DNA of 64,000 nt, taken from NCBI RefSeq assembly GCF_005889725.1, contig NZ_VCKX01000009.1, positions 1-64,000 of the forward strand. The letters run 5' to 3'. The notes beneath the pieces were generated by a model, which did not search any database, was not told the DNA's origin, and worked only from the letters and a program-made list of their open reading frames with translations. Both the position numbers and the translations under genes were made by a program. Positions within the stretch are counted from its first letter, which is position 1. Each line of letters starts with the position of its first letter. Source of the DNA: Nonomuraea zeae. Its GTDB lineage: Bacteria > Actinomycetota > Actinomycetes > Streptosporangiales > Streptosporangiaceae. This document shows positions 1 to 9,030 of this stretch, piece after piece.

Positions 1-941
1 TCCCCGAGCAGCCCGCCCACCCCTTCGTCCATGGCCGCCTTGGCGTGCCGTACCGCGTCCAGGGCGTTGCCCGCGGCGCTCGGCGAGTCCTCGACGACCA
101 TCCGCACCTCCACCTCCAGCGGGGAGCCGCCGAAGCCGGTCCCGTCCAGCCGGAGATAAGCGATCTTGCGATCGTCAAGGAACGGCAGGTATTGAGCGCT
201 CACGTGCGTGGAGGTCCCGGCTCCGGTGGCTTTCGTGTCCTTCTTGCTCTTCATCCGGTCGGCGTCCTGGAGGTTGGCGAAGTCCATGTTGCCGCCCCCG
301 AGCAGCTGGTGGCCGTCGTGGAGGTGGACGCCGCTCGCGGTCAGGGCGTCCACCAGCGCGCGGTGCACGAGCGTGGCGCCGAACGAGCTCTTCAGGTCGT
401 CGCCGATCAGCGGCAGCCCGGCTTCCGCGAAGCGTCGCCGCCATTCCGGCGAGCGGGCGAGCACGGCGGGCATGCAGTTCACGAACGCGCAGCCGGCCGC
501 CAGCGCCGCCTCCGCGTACAGCTCGGTGGCCTGCTGAGCGCCGGTGGGCAGAAAGCTGAGCACGACGTGCGTGCCCGTCTCCGCCAGGTGGGCGGCGACC
601 TGGCCGGGGGTCGCGCCACCGCGCGGGTCGATCGCCCCGGCCGAGCCGGGGCCCACGCCGTCGGCCAGGATCCCCTCCACGACGGGCACGCCGAGGTGCG
701 GCACGGTGGCGAACCCGCGCGCGTTGTTCGGCGGGGTCCAGATGGCCTCCGACAGGTCGCGGCCGAGCTTGGCGGCGTTGACGTCGAAGGCGGCGGTGAA
801 GCGCACCTGCGAGATCGCGTATCCGGCGCACACGGGGTGCGACAGCCCGGGCGCGTCGCCGTCCCGGTAGTGCTCCACGCCCTGCACCAGGGAGGACACG
901 CAGTTTCCTACACCGATCACGGCCACGTTCACGTTCGACAT
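1..941 (-). CDS. ino1: myo-inositol-1-phosphate synthase (3' end cut by window)
   Basis: It converts glucose-6-phosphate to inositol-1-phosphate, the first step toward phosphatidylinositol and mycothiol in actinomycetes. The N terminus carries a Rossmann-type loop (VIGVGNCVSSLVQG, residues 7-20). Family blocks follow: GDDLKSSFGATLVHR near residue 175 and GGGNMDFANL near 215. The start ATG at 941 gives MSNVNVAVIG. About 313 codons are visible and no stop lies in the window, so the protein runs off the left edge (the family is about 360 aa). It lies 7 bp behind the LuxR/LAL regulator on the same strand, so the two may be co-transcribed. The family assignment is clear. Confidence 0.93.
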   Translation of the reverse strand, partial: MSNVNVAVIGVGNCVSSLVQGVEHYRDGDAPGLSHPVCAGYAISQVRFTAAFDVNAAKLGRDLSEAIWTPPNNARGFATVPHLGVPVVEGILADGVGPGSAGAIDPRGGATPGQVAAHLAETGTHVVLSFLPTGAQQATELYAEAALAAGCAFVNCMPAVLARSPEWRRRFAEAGLPLIGDDLKSSFGATLVHRALVDALTASGVHLHDGHQLLGGGNMDFANLQDADRMKSKKDTKATGAGTSTHVSAQYLPFLDDRKIAYLRLDGTGFGGSPLEVEVRMVVEDSPSAAGNALDAVRHAKAAMDEGVGGLLG

Positions 942-948
942 GCCTGGA

Positions 949-3471
949 TTAGATCAGCCCCGTGCGGCGGGCCACCGCGGCGGCCTCGACGCGGGAGGTC
1001 ACGCCCAGCTTGGCCAGGATGTTCGAGACGTGCACGCCCGAGGTCCTGGCCGAGATGAACAGCCGCTCGGCGATCTGCCGGTTGCTCAGCCCCTCGGCGA
1101 CCAGGCCGAGCACCTCCAGCTCCCTCGCAGACAGCGACTGGCAGTCGGTGAGACCGACCCGCAGCGTGGCCGCGGCCGACTCGGCCTCCCGCCGCAGCGG
1201 CTCCGAGCCGAGGCCGGCGGCGATCGCCGCCGCCTCGCGCAGCAGCTCGCGGGCGTTCGCGCGATCCTGCTCTGCCGCCCTGACCAGGGCCTGCCCCAGC
1301 GCGTACGGCTGCCCGACGGCCCGCCAGCAGGCCACCGCCGCGGCCCAGGAGCCCCCGCACTCGGCCTCGAACGTGGCCCGGTACGCCTGCTGCACCCGCC
1401 CGGTGGTCGCCAGCCCCGCGGGCGCTTCGCGCACGCGCCCGATGCGGGCCCCCAGCACCAGCAGCGGCCAGGCGTAGCGGCGGCTCAGCGTGAGGTCGTG
1501 CTCGGCCAGCACGTGGTCGATCAACCGGCCGGCCCGCTCCAGGCCGGCCCCGCCGGTGGCCTGGGTGCTCGCGAGCCGGCATTCGAGCAGGTCCGGCTCC
1601 AGGCAGGAGTCGTAGCCCCGCGAGCGCCCGCGCATCAGCGGTCTGACCAGGCCGACGATCTCGCCGGCCTCGTCCGTGGCGCCCTCCCAGACGGCGACCG
1701 TGCCGAGCACCATGAGCGCCCAGGCCCGGTGGATCGGCGGCGGGTCGAGCGCCAGCGCCGCCCTGATGACCTCGCGGGCCTCCTGCCAGCGGCCGAGCGA
1801 GGCGAGCGGCTCGGCGAGGTTCGCGGCCAGGTGGGCGCCGCGGGAGCGGGCCAGGCCCAGCCGGCGGGCCCTGGCGATGCCCTCCCTGGCGACCGACTCC
1901 GCCCTGGCGTGCTCGCCCGCGGCCTCCAGCACGTCGGCCTCGCTGGCGTAGGAGACGAGCAGGCTGTCGTCGTCGGGCGCGTCCGTCCTGGCCTTCGCGT
2001 ACAGGGCCGACGCCGTGCCGAGGTCGCCGTCCAGCGCGGTGAGCGCGGCCAGCGTGATGAGCGATCTGGTGTCGCCGAGCGCCAGCGCCTCCTCGGCGTG
2101 GGCGCGCGCCTCGGCGTCCTGGCCGTTCCAGGCCAGGGTGTTGGCCAGCGCGCCGATCAGCCTGGCCTCGCGCGGCGCCAGGCGGACGGCTTCGCGCAGG
2201 TCGCCCAGTCCTTCCTCGCCGAGCAGGTCGCGGACGGCTACGCGCAGCTCCAGCAGGTGGGCCGCGCGCAGCGGATCGTCCACCTCGTCGAGCGCCCGGG
2301 TGGCCAGCTCCTCCGCGCGCGCGGCGTCGCCCTCGCACAGGGCGTCGCGCGCGGCCAGCTCCAGCACGTGCGCGTGGTCCTCCCCGCCCGCCTGGTCCCA
2401 CAGGTCGAGCACCCGCTGCCATCTGCGGGCCTGCCAGGCGGCCTGGAAGGCGCGCGGCCGGTCCCCCGCCGCGTACCAGTGGTCGGCGGCCAGCTCCGGC
2501 TGGGCCTCGGCGCAGCGGGCGTGCAGGCGCCGCCGCTCCCCCGGCAGCAGGTCGTCGTAGACGGCGTCGCGGATCAGCGCGTGCCTGAAGGCGTAGCCGT
2601 CGCCGTCGACGAGCAGCAGCCGGGCGCGTACGACCGGCCGTAACACCTCGTCGAGCGCCAGGTCGTCCAGCCCGGCCACGGCCCGCAGCACCTCGTGCGG
2701 TGTCCTGCGCCCGGCCACGGCGGCGATCCGCAGCACGTCGAGCCCCGCCGGGGGCAGCCGCTCGGCCCCGGCCAGCAGCAGCTCGCGCAGCGAGGCGGGC
2801 GTGGCGGCCCCCGCCCCCGCGCCGGCCAGCGCCTCGACGAACAGCGGATTGCCCTCGCTGCGTGCCAGGACCAGCTCCAGCTCCTGCCGGAGCCCGGCGT
2901 CCTCGCCGCCGAGCAGGCGGGCCACGTCGTCGCGCCCGAGCGGCGGCACCCTGATCACCTCCGTGCCGGGCAGCCGGAGCTGCTCGCGCGAGGTCGCGAC
3001 GACCAGCACGCCCGGCCGCATCAGGTTGCGCAGCAGGAACACCAGCAGGTCGCGGGTGGCCTGATCGGCCCAGTGCAGGTCCTCCAGCACGAGCACGAGA
3101 GGGCGCCGCTCGGCGGCCCGCTCGACCAGCAGCAGGACCTCCTCGAACAGCCGCGCCCGGCCCAGGTCCGGCAGCTCCTCGACCTCGCCCAGCTCGGGCA
3201 GCAGCCGGGCCAGCCCCCTGCGCCCGCCGCCCGGCACCAGCTCGGGACCGTGCTCCCTGACCAGCCGGCGCAGCACCGGGACGAACGGCGCGTACGCGGT
3301 CGATCCCGGGTCGGCCCCGCCCTCGGCGACGAGCGCCTCGACCCCGCGGGCGAACTCCCCCACCAGCCGCGACTTGCCGATCCCGGCCTCGCCCACGACC
3401 AGCACGCCACCCGGAGTGCGTGCCTGCGCGGCGGCCAGCCGCTCCAGCTCGGCCTCACGTCCGACGAACAT
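949..3471 (-). CDS. LuxR-family (LAL-type) regulator with AAA ATPase domain
   Basis: An 840-aa cytoplasmic regulator. Residues 27-34 (GEAGIGKS) form a Walker A loop and LVLVLEDLHWAD near 130 forms Walker B, the signalling ATPase of LAL regulators. The middle is Ala/Leu-rich, TPR-like helical repeats. Residues of about 776-840 form a LuxR helix-turn-helix (SARELEVLGLVAEGLSNRQI). The ATG at 3471 sits directly after a G-run. The gene is divergent from the MFS gene at 3545 and 7 bp upstream of ino1, so it may control either. The ligand and targets cannot be told from sequence. The architecture is secure. Confidence 0.92.
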   Translation of the reverse strand: MFVGREAELERLAAAQARTPGGVLVVGEAGIGKSRLVGEFARGVEALVAEGGADPGSTAYAPFVPVLRRLVREHGPELVPGGGRRGLARLLPELGEVEELPDLGRARLFEEVLLLVERAAERRPLVLVLEDLHWADQATRDLLVFLLRNLMRPGVLVVATSREQLRLPGTEVIRVPPLGRDDVARLLGGEDAGLRQELELVLARSEGNPLFVEALAGAGAGAATPASLRELLLAGAERLPPAGLDVLRIAAVAGRRTPHEVLRAVAGLDDLALDEVLRPVVRARLLLVDGDGYAFRHALIRDAVYDDLLPGERRRLHARCAEAQPELAADHWYAAGDRPRAFQAAWQARRWQRVLDLWDQAGGEDHAHVLELAARDALCEGDAARAEELATRALDEVDDPLRAAHLLELRVAVRDLLGEEGLGDLREAVRLAPREARLIGALANTLAWNGQDAEARAHAEEALALGDTRSLITLAALTALDGDLGTASALYAKARTDAPDDDSLLVSYASEADVLEAAGEHARAESVAREGIARARRLGLARSRGAHLAANLAEPLASLGRWQEAREVIRAALALDPPPIHRAWALMVLGTVAVWEGATDEAGEIVGLVRPLMRGRSRGYDSCLEPDLLECRLASTQATGGAGLERAGRLIDHVLAEHDLTLSRRYAWPLLVLGARIGRVREAPAGLATTGRVQQAYRATFEAECGGSWAAAVACWRAVGQPYALGQALVRAAEQDRANARELLREAAAIAAGLGSEPLRREAESAAATLRVGLTDCQSLSARELEVLGLVAEGLSNRQIAERLFISARTSGVHVSNILAKLGVTSRVEAAAVARRTGLI

Positions 3472-3544
3472 CCCCCCATTATGAAGAGGCGGCTAAGCAT
3501 CATGACCGATGTGAGGCGAACGGCTTTTCGAGACCGTCGTCGGC

Positions 3545-4669
3545 ATGATGAACCGTTCGCTGAACCTGATGATGGCCGCGTCGGTGGCCGGTCTGCTCGG
3601 CTTCTACCTCCTGTTCGCCACCGTCCCCTTGTACGCGGCGACGGGCGGCGCGGGCGAGCTCGGCGCGGGGGCGGCGACCGGCGTCATGATGCTGGCCACG
3701 GTCCTGGCCGAGCTGGCGGTGCCGTGGCTGCTGGCCAGGCTCGGCTACCGCGCCGTGCTGGGCCTCGGCCTGGCGCTGCTCGGCCTGCCCGCGCTGCTGC
3801 TGCCCCTGTCGGCGGCGCTGCCTCTGGTGCTCGCGGCCAGCCTGCTACGCGGGGCCGGGCTCGGCGTCCTCGTCGTTGCGGGTACGGCGCTCACCGCCCA
3901 GCTGGTGCCGGCCGATCGCCGCGGCGAGGGCATGGGCCTGTACGGCATGGCCGTCGGCGTACCCTCGATCCTCGGCCTGCCGCTGGGCGTGTGGGCGGGC
4001 GGCGCGATCGGCTTCGTCCCCGTCTTCGTCGTGGCCGGGCTCATCCCGCTGGCCGGGCTCGGGGCCGTGCTGGGGCTGCCGCGCATCGTGCCCCGGCCGT
4101 CCGGGCCAGGCGAGCGCGGGGCGGGCCTGCGCGGGCTGGCGGCCCCTGCGCTGATCTTCGCGGGGGTGACGACCGCGACGGGCGTGGTGGTGACGTTCCT
4201 GCCGCTGGCGGCCTCGCCCGGGCTGGCCTCGCTCGCGCTGCTCGTCCAGTCGCTGACGACGCCGGTGGCGCGCTGGCTGGCGGGCAGGTCCGGTGACCGG
4301 CACGGCTCGGCCCGCCTGGTGGTGCCCGGCCTGCTCGCCGCCGTCACGGGCATGGCGCTGCAGATCTGGGTCGGCAGCCCGGTCGCGGTGGTGGCGGGGA
4401 TGGCGGTGTTCGGGGCCGGGTTCGGGGTGCTGCAGAACGCGACGCTGGCCCTGATGCTGGAGCGCGGCGAGGCGGCCAGGGTGAGCACGCTGTGGAACCT
4501 GGCCTACGACGCGGGGATGGGCGTGGGGGCGATGGGGTTCGGGCTGGTGCTCGGGCACACGGGTTACCCGCTGGGGTTCGCGCTGGTCGCCGCGCTGATG
4601 GCGGTCACGCTGCCGCTGGCCCGGGTAAGGAGCGAGGTCAGGCCCGCGTGCGCTCCACTCCCACGGTGA
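3545..4669 (+). CDS. MFS transporter
   Basis: A 374-aa polytopic membrane protein with about 11-12 hydrophobic helices separated by short Arg-rich loops, including RLGYRAVLGLG after helix 2 and ADRRGEGMGLYG between helices 4 and 5, the MFS loop 2-3-like and antiporter regions. It is short for the family (about 400 aa) with trimmed loops. Substrate is unknown. Three ATGs lie close together (3545, 3548, 3572) with no strong Shine-Dalgarno site, so the start is approximate. It is divergent from the LuxR/LAL gene across 73 bp, and its last 32 bp overlap the 3' end of the gene on the opposite strand. Confidence 0.85.
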   Translation: MMNRSLNLMMAASVAGLLGFYLLFATVPLYAATGGAGELGAGAATGVMMLATVLAELAVPWLLARLGYRAVLGLGLALLGLPALLLPLSAALPLVLAASLLRGAGLGVLVVAGTALTAQLVPADRRGEGMGLYGMAVGVPSILGLPLGVWAGGAIGFVPVFVVAGLIPLAGLGAVLGLPRIVPRPSGPGERGAGLRGLAAPALIFAGVTTATGVVVTFLPLAASPGLASLALLVQSLTTPVARWLAGRSGDRHGSARLVVPGLLAAVTGMALQIWVGSPVAVVAGMAVFGAGFGVLQNATLALMLERGEAARVSTLWNLAYDAGMGVGAMGFGLVLGHTGYPLGFALVAALMAVTLPLARVRSEVRPACAPLPR

Positions 4670-5264
4670 TCTCGTTGCCGAGCCGGCGGCCGGTGAGCAG
4701 GTCGAGGTCGTCGCCGCTCCAGAACCTGCCGGGGTCGTACCAGTTGGGGCGGCGGCCGCCGGCCAGCAGGCCCATCTCCTCGTAGGTGACGGCCACGACC
4801 TCGGCGCAGTAGGCGCTCTCCAGCGTCTGCTCCTTGCGGGTCCTGCGCGGGACGCGTCCCCTGGCCCAGCGGCCGGCCAGCCGGGCGGTGGAGGGGAACG
4901 GGGTGCCGTCGAGCCGGGCCACCGTACGCAGGGCCGCGTCCTCCATCTCCTGCGTGGCCAGCGGTTCGAGCTGGCGCAGCCAGGCCCGCTGGTCGTATCT
5001 GTCGGCCCACACCGTCACCGCCTCGCGCAGGTCGTGGAGCTGCGCCCCGCGCTGGTGGGTGCCCGACCACAGGTCGAGGAGCGACTTGCCGAGCTCGGCG
5101 TGCCACATCATCGGCGGCAGGTCTTCGATCACGATGGCCATGCCCACGTGGTTGACCGGGCTGTTGGTCATCGTCTGGATGGCCCGGTCGGGCACGGAAC
5201 GTCCGCGGAAGACCCACAGGTCCCCTGTCCTCGTCACCTTTACGGCCTCGTCGAGAGTCAGCAC
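4638..5264 (-). CDS. permuted papain-fold (YiiX/NlpC-P60-like) protein
   Basis: A 208-aa protein without signal peptide. It begins with a GDLWVFRG block, then NHVGMAI (residues 38-44), which would supply the catalytic His. Much later comes ESAYCAEVVAV near residue 155, which would supply the Cys. His before Cys is the circularly permuted order of the YiiX/LRAT/NlpC-P60 superfamily. A peptidase or amidase role, or acyl transfer, is possible; the substrate is unknown. The GTG start at 5264 lies 6 nt after a TAGGCT -10 hexamer, which suggests a leaderless transcript. It is divergent from the 54-aa gene at 5282. The family call is inference from motif order. Confidence 0.7.
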   Translation of the reverse strand: MLTLDEAVKVTRTGDLWVFRGRSVPDRAIQTMTNSPVNHVGMAIVIEDLPPMMWHAELGKSLLDLWSGTHQRGAQLHDLREAVTVWADRYDQRAWLRQLEPLATQEMEDAALRTVARLDGTPFPSTARLAGRWARGRVPRRTRKEQTLESAYCAEVVAVTYEEMGLLAGGRRPNWYDPGRFWSGDDLDLLTGRRLGNEITVGVERTRA

Positions 5265-5269
5265 ACCGC

Positions 5270-5276
5270 TAGCCTA
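5270..5276. promoter_or_regulatory. interlocked divergent -10 elements
   Basis: The plus strand reads TAGCCT at 5270-5275 and the ATG of the small gene follows after 6 nt at 5282. The minus strand reads TAGGCT at 5276-5271 and the GTG of the opposite gene follows after 6 nt at 5264. The two hexamers share five base pairs. Both transcripts would start at or next to the start codon and lack a ribosome-binding site. No clear -35 is seen. Confidence 0.5.
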
Positions 5277-5281
5277 GGCAC

Positions 5282-5446
5282 ATGCGCTGGTGGAAGATGC
5301 TCGGTCTGGCCGGAATCATGGGCGTCGCGGCGACGGGCGTGGTGATCGCCCGAGCCGAACGCCGTCGTCGCGCCTACACTCCCGAAGAGATCAGGGTGCG
5401 GCTGCGCGAGCGGGTGAACGCTCAGCCCGAGGGGCGCAGGTCGTAG
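5282..5446 (+). CDS. small single-pass membrane protein (54 aa)
   Basis: The 54-aa product starts MRWWKMLGLAGIMGV. A hydrophobic segment (residues 6-23) is followed by a basic patch AERRRR and a polar tail with YTPEEIRVRLRERV. This looks like an N-in, C-out or C-in single-helix membrane protein; no function is recognised. Support for a real gene is the sharp hydrophobic/basic/amphipathic layout, codon third positions rich in G/C, and an ATG 6 nt after a TAGCCT -10 hexamer. Its last 25 bp overlap the 3' end of the binding-protein gene on the other strand. Confidence 0.6.
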   Translation: MRWWKMLGLAGIMGVAATGVVIARAERRRRAYTPEEIRVRLRERVNAQPEGRRS

Positions 5447-6981
5447 ACGAAGACGACGTCGGGGTAGGCCGGGTTGTCGTCGTAGCCGCGGATGCCCCCC
5501 ACGAAGGCCCGCTGGTAGTTGACCACCCATGGCAGCGCCGCCGCCGCCCGCTGGTCGAGCACCCGCCGGGTCGCCTGCTCGTACGCCCGCTGCGCCGCCG
5601 GCCGGTCGGTCACGGTCAGCTCGGGCACGGTGTCGAGCATCGCGTCCAGCCCCTGGTCGTTGAGGTAGGCCAGGTTGAAGACGGGCGGGTTGCCGCTGTG
5701 GAAGACGTTGCCGAACCACGAGTAGCCATCGGCGTAGTCCGGCCACCAGTACATGACGAAGATGTCCTGGCCGCGCTTCTTGCCCAGCTCCCATTGGGCG
5801 TTCCAGGGCATCGGCCGGGCCTCGATCGTGACGTTCAGCGGCTGTAGCGTCCTGGTCAGCTGGGTGGCGAGCAGCCGCCAGTCGGTGTCGCCCTCCCCGT
5901 ACGTCAGCCGCAGCCGCAGCGGCTTGCCCGCCGGGCCGTAGCCCGCCCTGGCCAGCAGCTGGGCGGCCCCGTTCAGGTCCTGCTTCGGGACGCGCCCGGG
6001 CACGTGGCCCATCAGGCCCTCGGGGATGAGGCCGCTGGCCGGCGAGGCGGCGCCCTTCAGCGCCTTGAGCAGCCCGCGATAGTCCACGGCCTTCTGGATG
6101 GCGCGGCGCAGGCGCACGTCCTTCATCGGACCGGTCGCGGTGTTGAACAGCAGCATCGCGGTCTGGAACGACGGCCGCTCCGACGTGCGCACGCCCGGCG
6201 CCGTCTCGGCCCTGGCGAACAGCCGCGGGCTGAGCCGGTCGACGAAGCTCACCTCGCCGCGCTGGAGCAGCCGGTACGCCCGCTCGGGATCGGGCACGAC
6301 GCGGAACTTCACCGCGTTGTAGTGCGGCCTGGTCCAGCCGCCCCAGTACTTGTCGTACGCCCTGAGCGTGAGCTCCTCCTCCTTGCCCCGCTGCCAGTTC
6401 GCCACGGTGTAGGGACCCGAGCCGGCGTCCCTGCCCTCCTTGAACCACTTGCCCAGGTCGGGAGCCGCCTTCGTGTCGTAGATGTAGGCGGCGTACCCGG
6501 CCGAGGCCACCAGGTCGAGCGGGACCGAGTACTTGAGCGAGAACGTCACCGTCCGGGGGTCTTCGGCTCTGATGGCCGAGACCGCGTCCCAGATGTAGGA
6601 GGCGCCCGTCTTGGCCTGCATCGTGCGCTCGATCGACGCTTTGACCGCCGCCGCGTCCAGCGGCCTGCCGGTGTGGAAGGTCACGTCAGGGCGCAGGTTG
6701 AACGTCCACGTGCGGCCGTCCGCCGACGACCGCCACGACGTGGCCAGGCGGGGGGCGGACTTCTTGGTGACCGGGTTCCAGAGCGTGAGGGTCTCGTAGA
6801 CGTTCTGGAAGGCGATGATCTCGTTCGAGTACGAGCGGCTGGGGTCCCACTCCGTGATGACGTCCAGGTTGTTGACGTACACGAACGGGGCTTCGCCGAC
6901 GGGGGCCTGGGGCACTTCGATGGGGGCCGAGCAGGCCGCGAGGAGCATCAGCGCGGCGGCCGCGACGAGACGACGGCGCAA
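5422..6981 (-). CDS. orphan ABC transporter substrate-binding lipoprotein (family 5)
   Basis: A 519-aa secreted lipoprotein. Its signal peptide ends in LLAACS, so Cys17 is the lipidated residue. The mature part has the layout of family-5 binding proteins for peptides, nickel or opines: YSNEIIAFQNVYETL near residue 50, TWTFNLRPDVTFHTG near 92, then long alternating lobes. The start is TTG at 6981 with a good AAAGGGAG site 5 nt upstream; a nearby ATG is out of frame. No permease or ATPase gene adjoins. It is clearly a paralogue of the binding protein at 14946-16565 and may share that transporter. Confidence 0.88.
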   Translation of the reverse strand: MRRRLVAAAALMLLAACSAPIEVPQAPVGEAPFVYVNNLDVITEWDPSRSYSNEIIAFQNVYETLTLWNPVTKKSAPRLATSWRSSADGRTWTFNLRPDVTFHTGRPLDAAAVKASIERTMQAKTGASYIWDAVSAIRAEDPRTVTFSLKYSVPLDLVASAGYAAYIYDTKAAPDLGKWFKEGRDAGSGPYTVANWQRGKEEELTLRAYDKYWGGWTRPHYNAVKFRVVPDPERAYRLLQRGEVSFVDRLSPRLFARAETAPGVRTSERPSFQTAMLLFNTATGPMKDVRLRRAIQKAVDYRGLLKALKGAASPASGLIPEGLMGHVPGRVPKQDLNGAAQLLARAGYGPAGKPLRLRLTYGEGDTDWRLLATQLTRTLQPLNVTIEARPMPWNAQWELGKKRGQDIFVMYWWPDYADGYSWFGNVFHSGNPPVFNLAYLNDQGLDAMLDTVPELTVTDRPAAQRAYEQATRRVLDQRAAAALPWVVNYQRAFVGGIRGYDDNPAYPDVVFVYDLRPSG

Positions 6982-7143
6982 CGCATCTCCCTTTGTCAGC
7001 GATGTACCCGGGAAACCTACTCCAAGATCAAGCTAATGTGTCCAAAAGTCCCGAAAAATTGGGCATTCCGGTGATCGAATTGCTATCCTCGGGGCTTGTC
7101 CCGTCCGGGGTTGCCAGCAGGGGACCGACCGGAGTGAGGTGCC

Positions 7144-9030
7144 ATGGGTCGTAGCCGAACGATCCGCATGAAGATCATCGGTCTGCTTCTGGTGCCGCTG
7201 ACCTCCATGGTGGTGTTGTGGGGGGTCATCACCGCCGTCACCGCCAGCGAGAGCTTGGAGCTGCGTCAGTACAAGACACTCTGGACGAACCTCCGGCTAC
7301 CCGCGTACAAACTGATCAGCGAGATCCAGCGTGAGCGTCTCGTCTCGGCCAAATTCCAGCGTACGACCGCGGACAAGGCGGCCGTCGCCACGCAACGCAC
7401 CCGTACCGACGCCGTCAGAGACACCTTCAAGCAGCTCTCCAGCATCTCCAAGAACCGATCGGAAGAGATCCGCACACAAGTGGACGCGGTGAACATGCAA
7501 CTCGACAGGCTCGATTCGATCAGAGGAGAGATCGACACGGGCCTGTCCGACCGTCTGCACACCGCCGAGTCCTACAACGCGGTCATCGACACCCTCTTCG
7601 GCCTGCACAAGCGCGTCGCGCTCATCGACGACATCCCGATCTACGAGCAGTCCCGGGTGGTCATCGACATGGGCTACGCCAAGGAGCTGCTCACCAGGGA
7701 GCAGGCCATCGCGCTCGGGCCGACCACGGCCGCCGAGCGCCGGCTGTTCACCCAGCTCGTCGGCAACCGGCGCTTCCTGATCGACCAGGCGCTCGGCGAG
7801 CTCGACCCGAGCCTGCGCGACGGCCAGGTGGCCCTCATCTCCTCGCCCGCCTACCAGCGGATGCGGATGATGGAGGACCAGATCATCGCCGGGGGCACGC
7901 CCCAGAGCTGGCTCGCCACCACGGACGCGCTGGCCAAGTCGTTCCAGGAGGCGCAGATGCGGGCCAGCACGATGCTGAACGCGCGCGCCGACCCGGTGGC
8001 CGACGAGGTGCTGTCGAGGGCGTTCCTGCTGGCCGGTACGGCGCTGGCGCTGGTGATCGTGTCGATCGGGTTCTCGCTGCGGATGGGCAACCGGCTGTCG
8101 AAGGAGCTCGGCGCGCTCCGGCTGGCCGCGCTGGAGGTGGCCCAGGAGCGGCTGCCGCACGTCGTGGCCAAGCTGCGCAAGGGCGAGACGGTCGAGATGC
8201 CCGAACTGTCGGTGGCGAGCACCACGGTCGAGATCGATGACGTGGGGCAGGCCTTCTCCACCGTCCAGCAGACCGCCGTCGAGGCGGCCGTCGGCCAGGC
8301 GCAGCTCAGCGAGGGCGTCGGCCACGTGTTCCGCAACCTGGCCAGACGCAGCCAGACGCTGCTGCACCGCCAGCGCATCCAGCTGGAGGACATGCAGCAC
8401 CGGGCGACCGACCCGGAGGCGCTGGACGACCTGTTCAGGCTCGACCACCTCACCACCCGCATGCGCCGCCACGCCGAAGGGCTGATCATCCTGTCGGGCG
8501 CCACCCCCGGCCGGGGCTGGAGCAAGCCGGTGCCACTGCTCGACGTGGCCCGCGGCGCGGCGGCCGAGGTGGAGGACTACCAGCGGGTCGTCGTCGAGCC
8601 GATGTCCGGCCAGCGCCTGGCCGGGCCCGTGGTCGGCGACGTGATCCACCTGATCGCCGAGCTCATCGAGAACGCCACCGTCTACTCCCCCGAGCACACG
8701 TCGGTCATCGTGCGCGGCGAGGAGGCGGCCCGCGGCTTCGCCTTCGAGGTCGAGGACCGCGGGCTCGGGATGAGCGCAGAGGAGCTGGCCGATCTCAACG
8801 AGCGGCTGGCCAGCCCACCGGAGTTCGACCTGGCCGACAGCGACCGCCTCGGTCTTTTCGTCGTCTCCCGCCTGGCCGCCAGGCATGACATCCGCGTGAC
8901 GTTGCGCGGTTCACCATATGGAGGGACCACCGCGATCGTGTTGATCCCGGAAGAGCACGTGGCCGATCCGGAACCGGAGGTTCGCGTGCAGGAACCCGCT
9001 CGACCCATGCGGGTGGTGCGAAGTGAGTGA
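7144..9030 (+). CDS. nitrate-sensor-like histidine kinase (conservon CvnA type)
   Basis: A 628-aa membrane sensor. One helix at residues 11-31 and another near 290-310 flank an extracytoplasmic helical domain of the NIT type. A HAMP-like linker follows, then a segment like the phosphoacceptor helices (RLDHLTTRMRRHAEGL). A HATPase_c domain with ELIENATVYSP (N box) and EDRGLGMSAEEL (G1 box) completes it. In conservons such a protein works with Roadblock, DUF742 and small GTPase partners. Here only the DUF742 gene follows, overlapping by 8 bp. A TATCCT -10 candidate lies at 7084-7089. Confidence 0.9.
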   Translation: MGRSRTIRMKIIGLLLVPLTSMVVLWGVITAVTASESLELRQYKTLWTNLRLPAYKLISEIQRERLVSAKFQRTTADKAAVATQRTRTDAVRDTFKQLSSISKNRSEEIRTQVDAVNMQLDRLDSIRGEIDTGLSDRLHTAESYNAVIDTLFGLHKRVALIDDIPIYEQSRVVIDMGYAKELLTREQAIALGPTTAAERRLFTQLVGNRRFLIDQALGELDPSLRDGQVALISSPAYQRMRMMEDQIIAGGTPQSWLATTDALAKSFQEAQMRASTMLNARADPVADEVLSRAFLLAGTALALVIVSIGFSLRMGNRLSKELGALRLAALEVAQERLPHVVAKLRKGETVEMPELSVASTTVEIDDVGQAFSTVQQTAVEAAVGQAQLSEGVGHVFRNLARRSQTLLHRQRIQLEDMQHRATDPEALDDLFRLDHLTTRMRRHAEGLIILSGATPGRGWSKPVPLLDVARGAAAEVEDYQRVVVEPMSGQRLAGPVVGDVIHLIAELIENATVYSPEHTSVIVRGEEAARGFAFEVEDRGLGMSAEELADLNERLASPPEFDLADSDRLGLFVVSRLAARHDIRVTLRGSPYGGTTAIVLIPEEHVADPEPEVRVQEPARPMRVVRSE

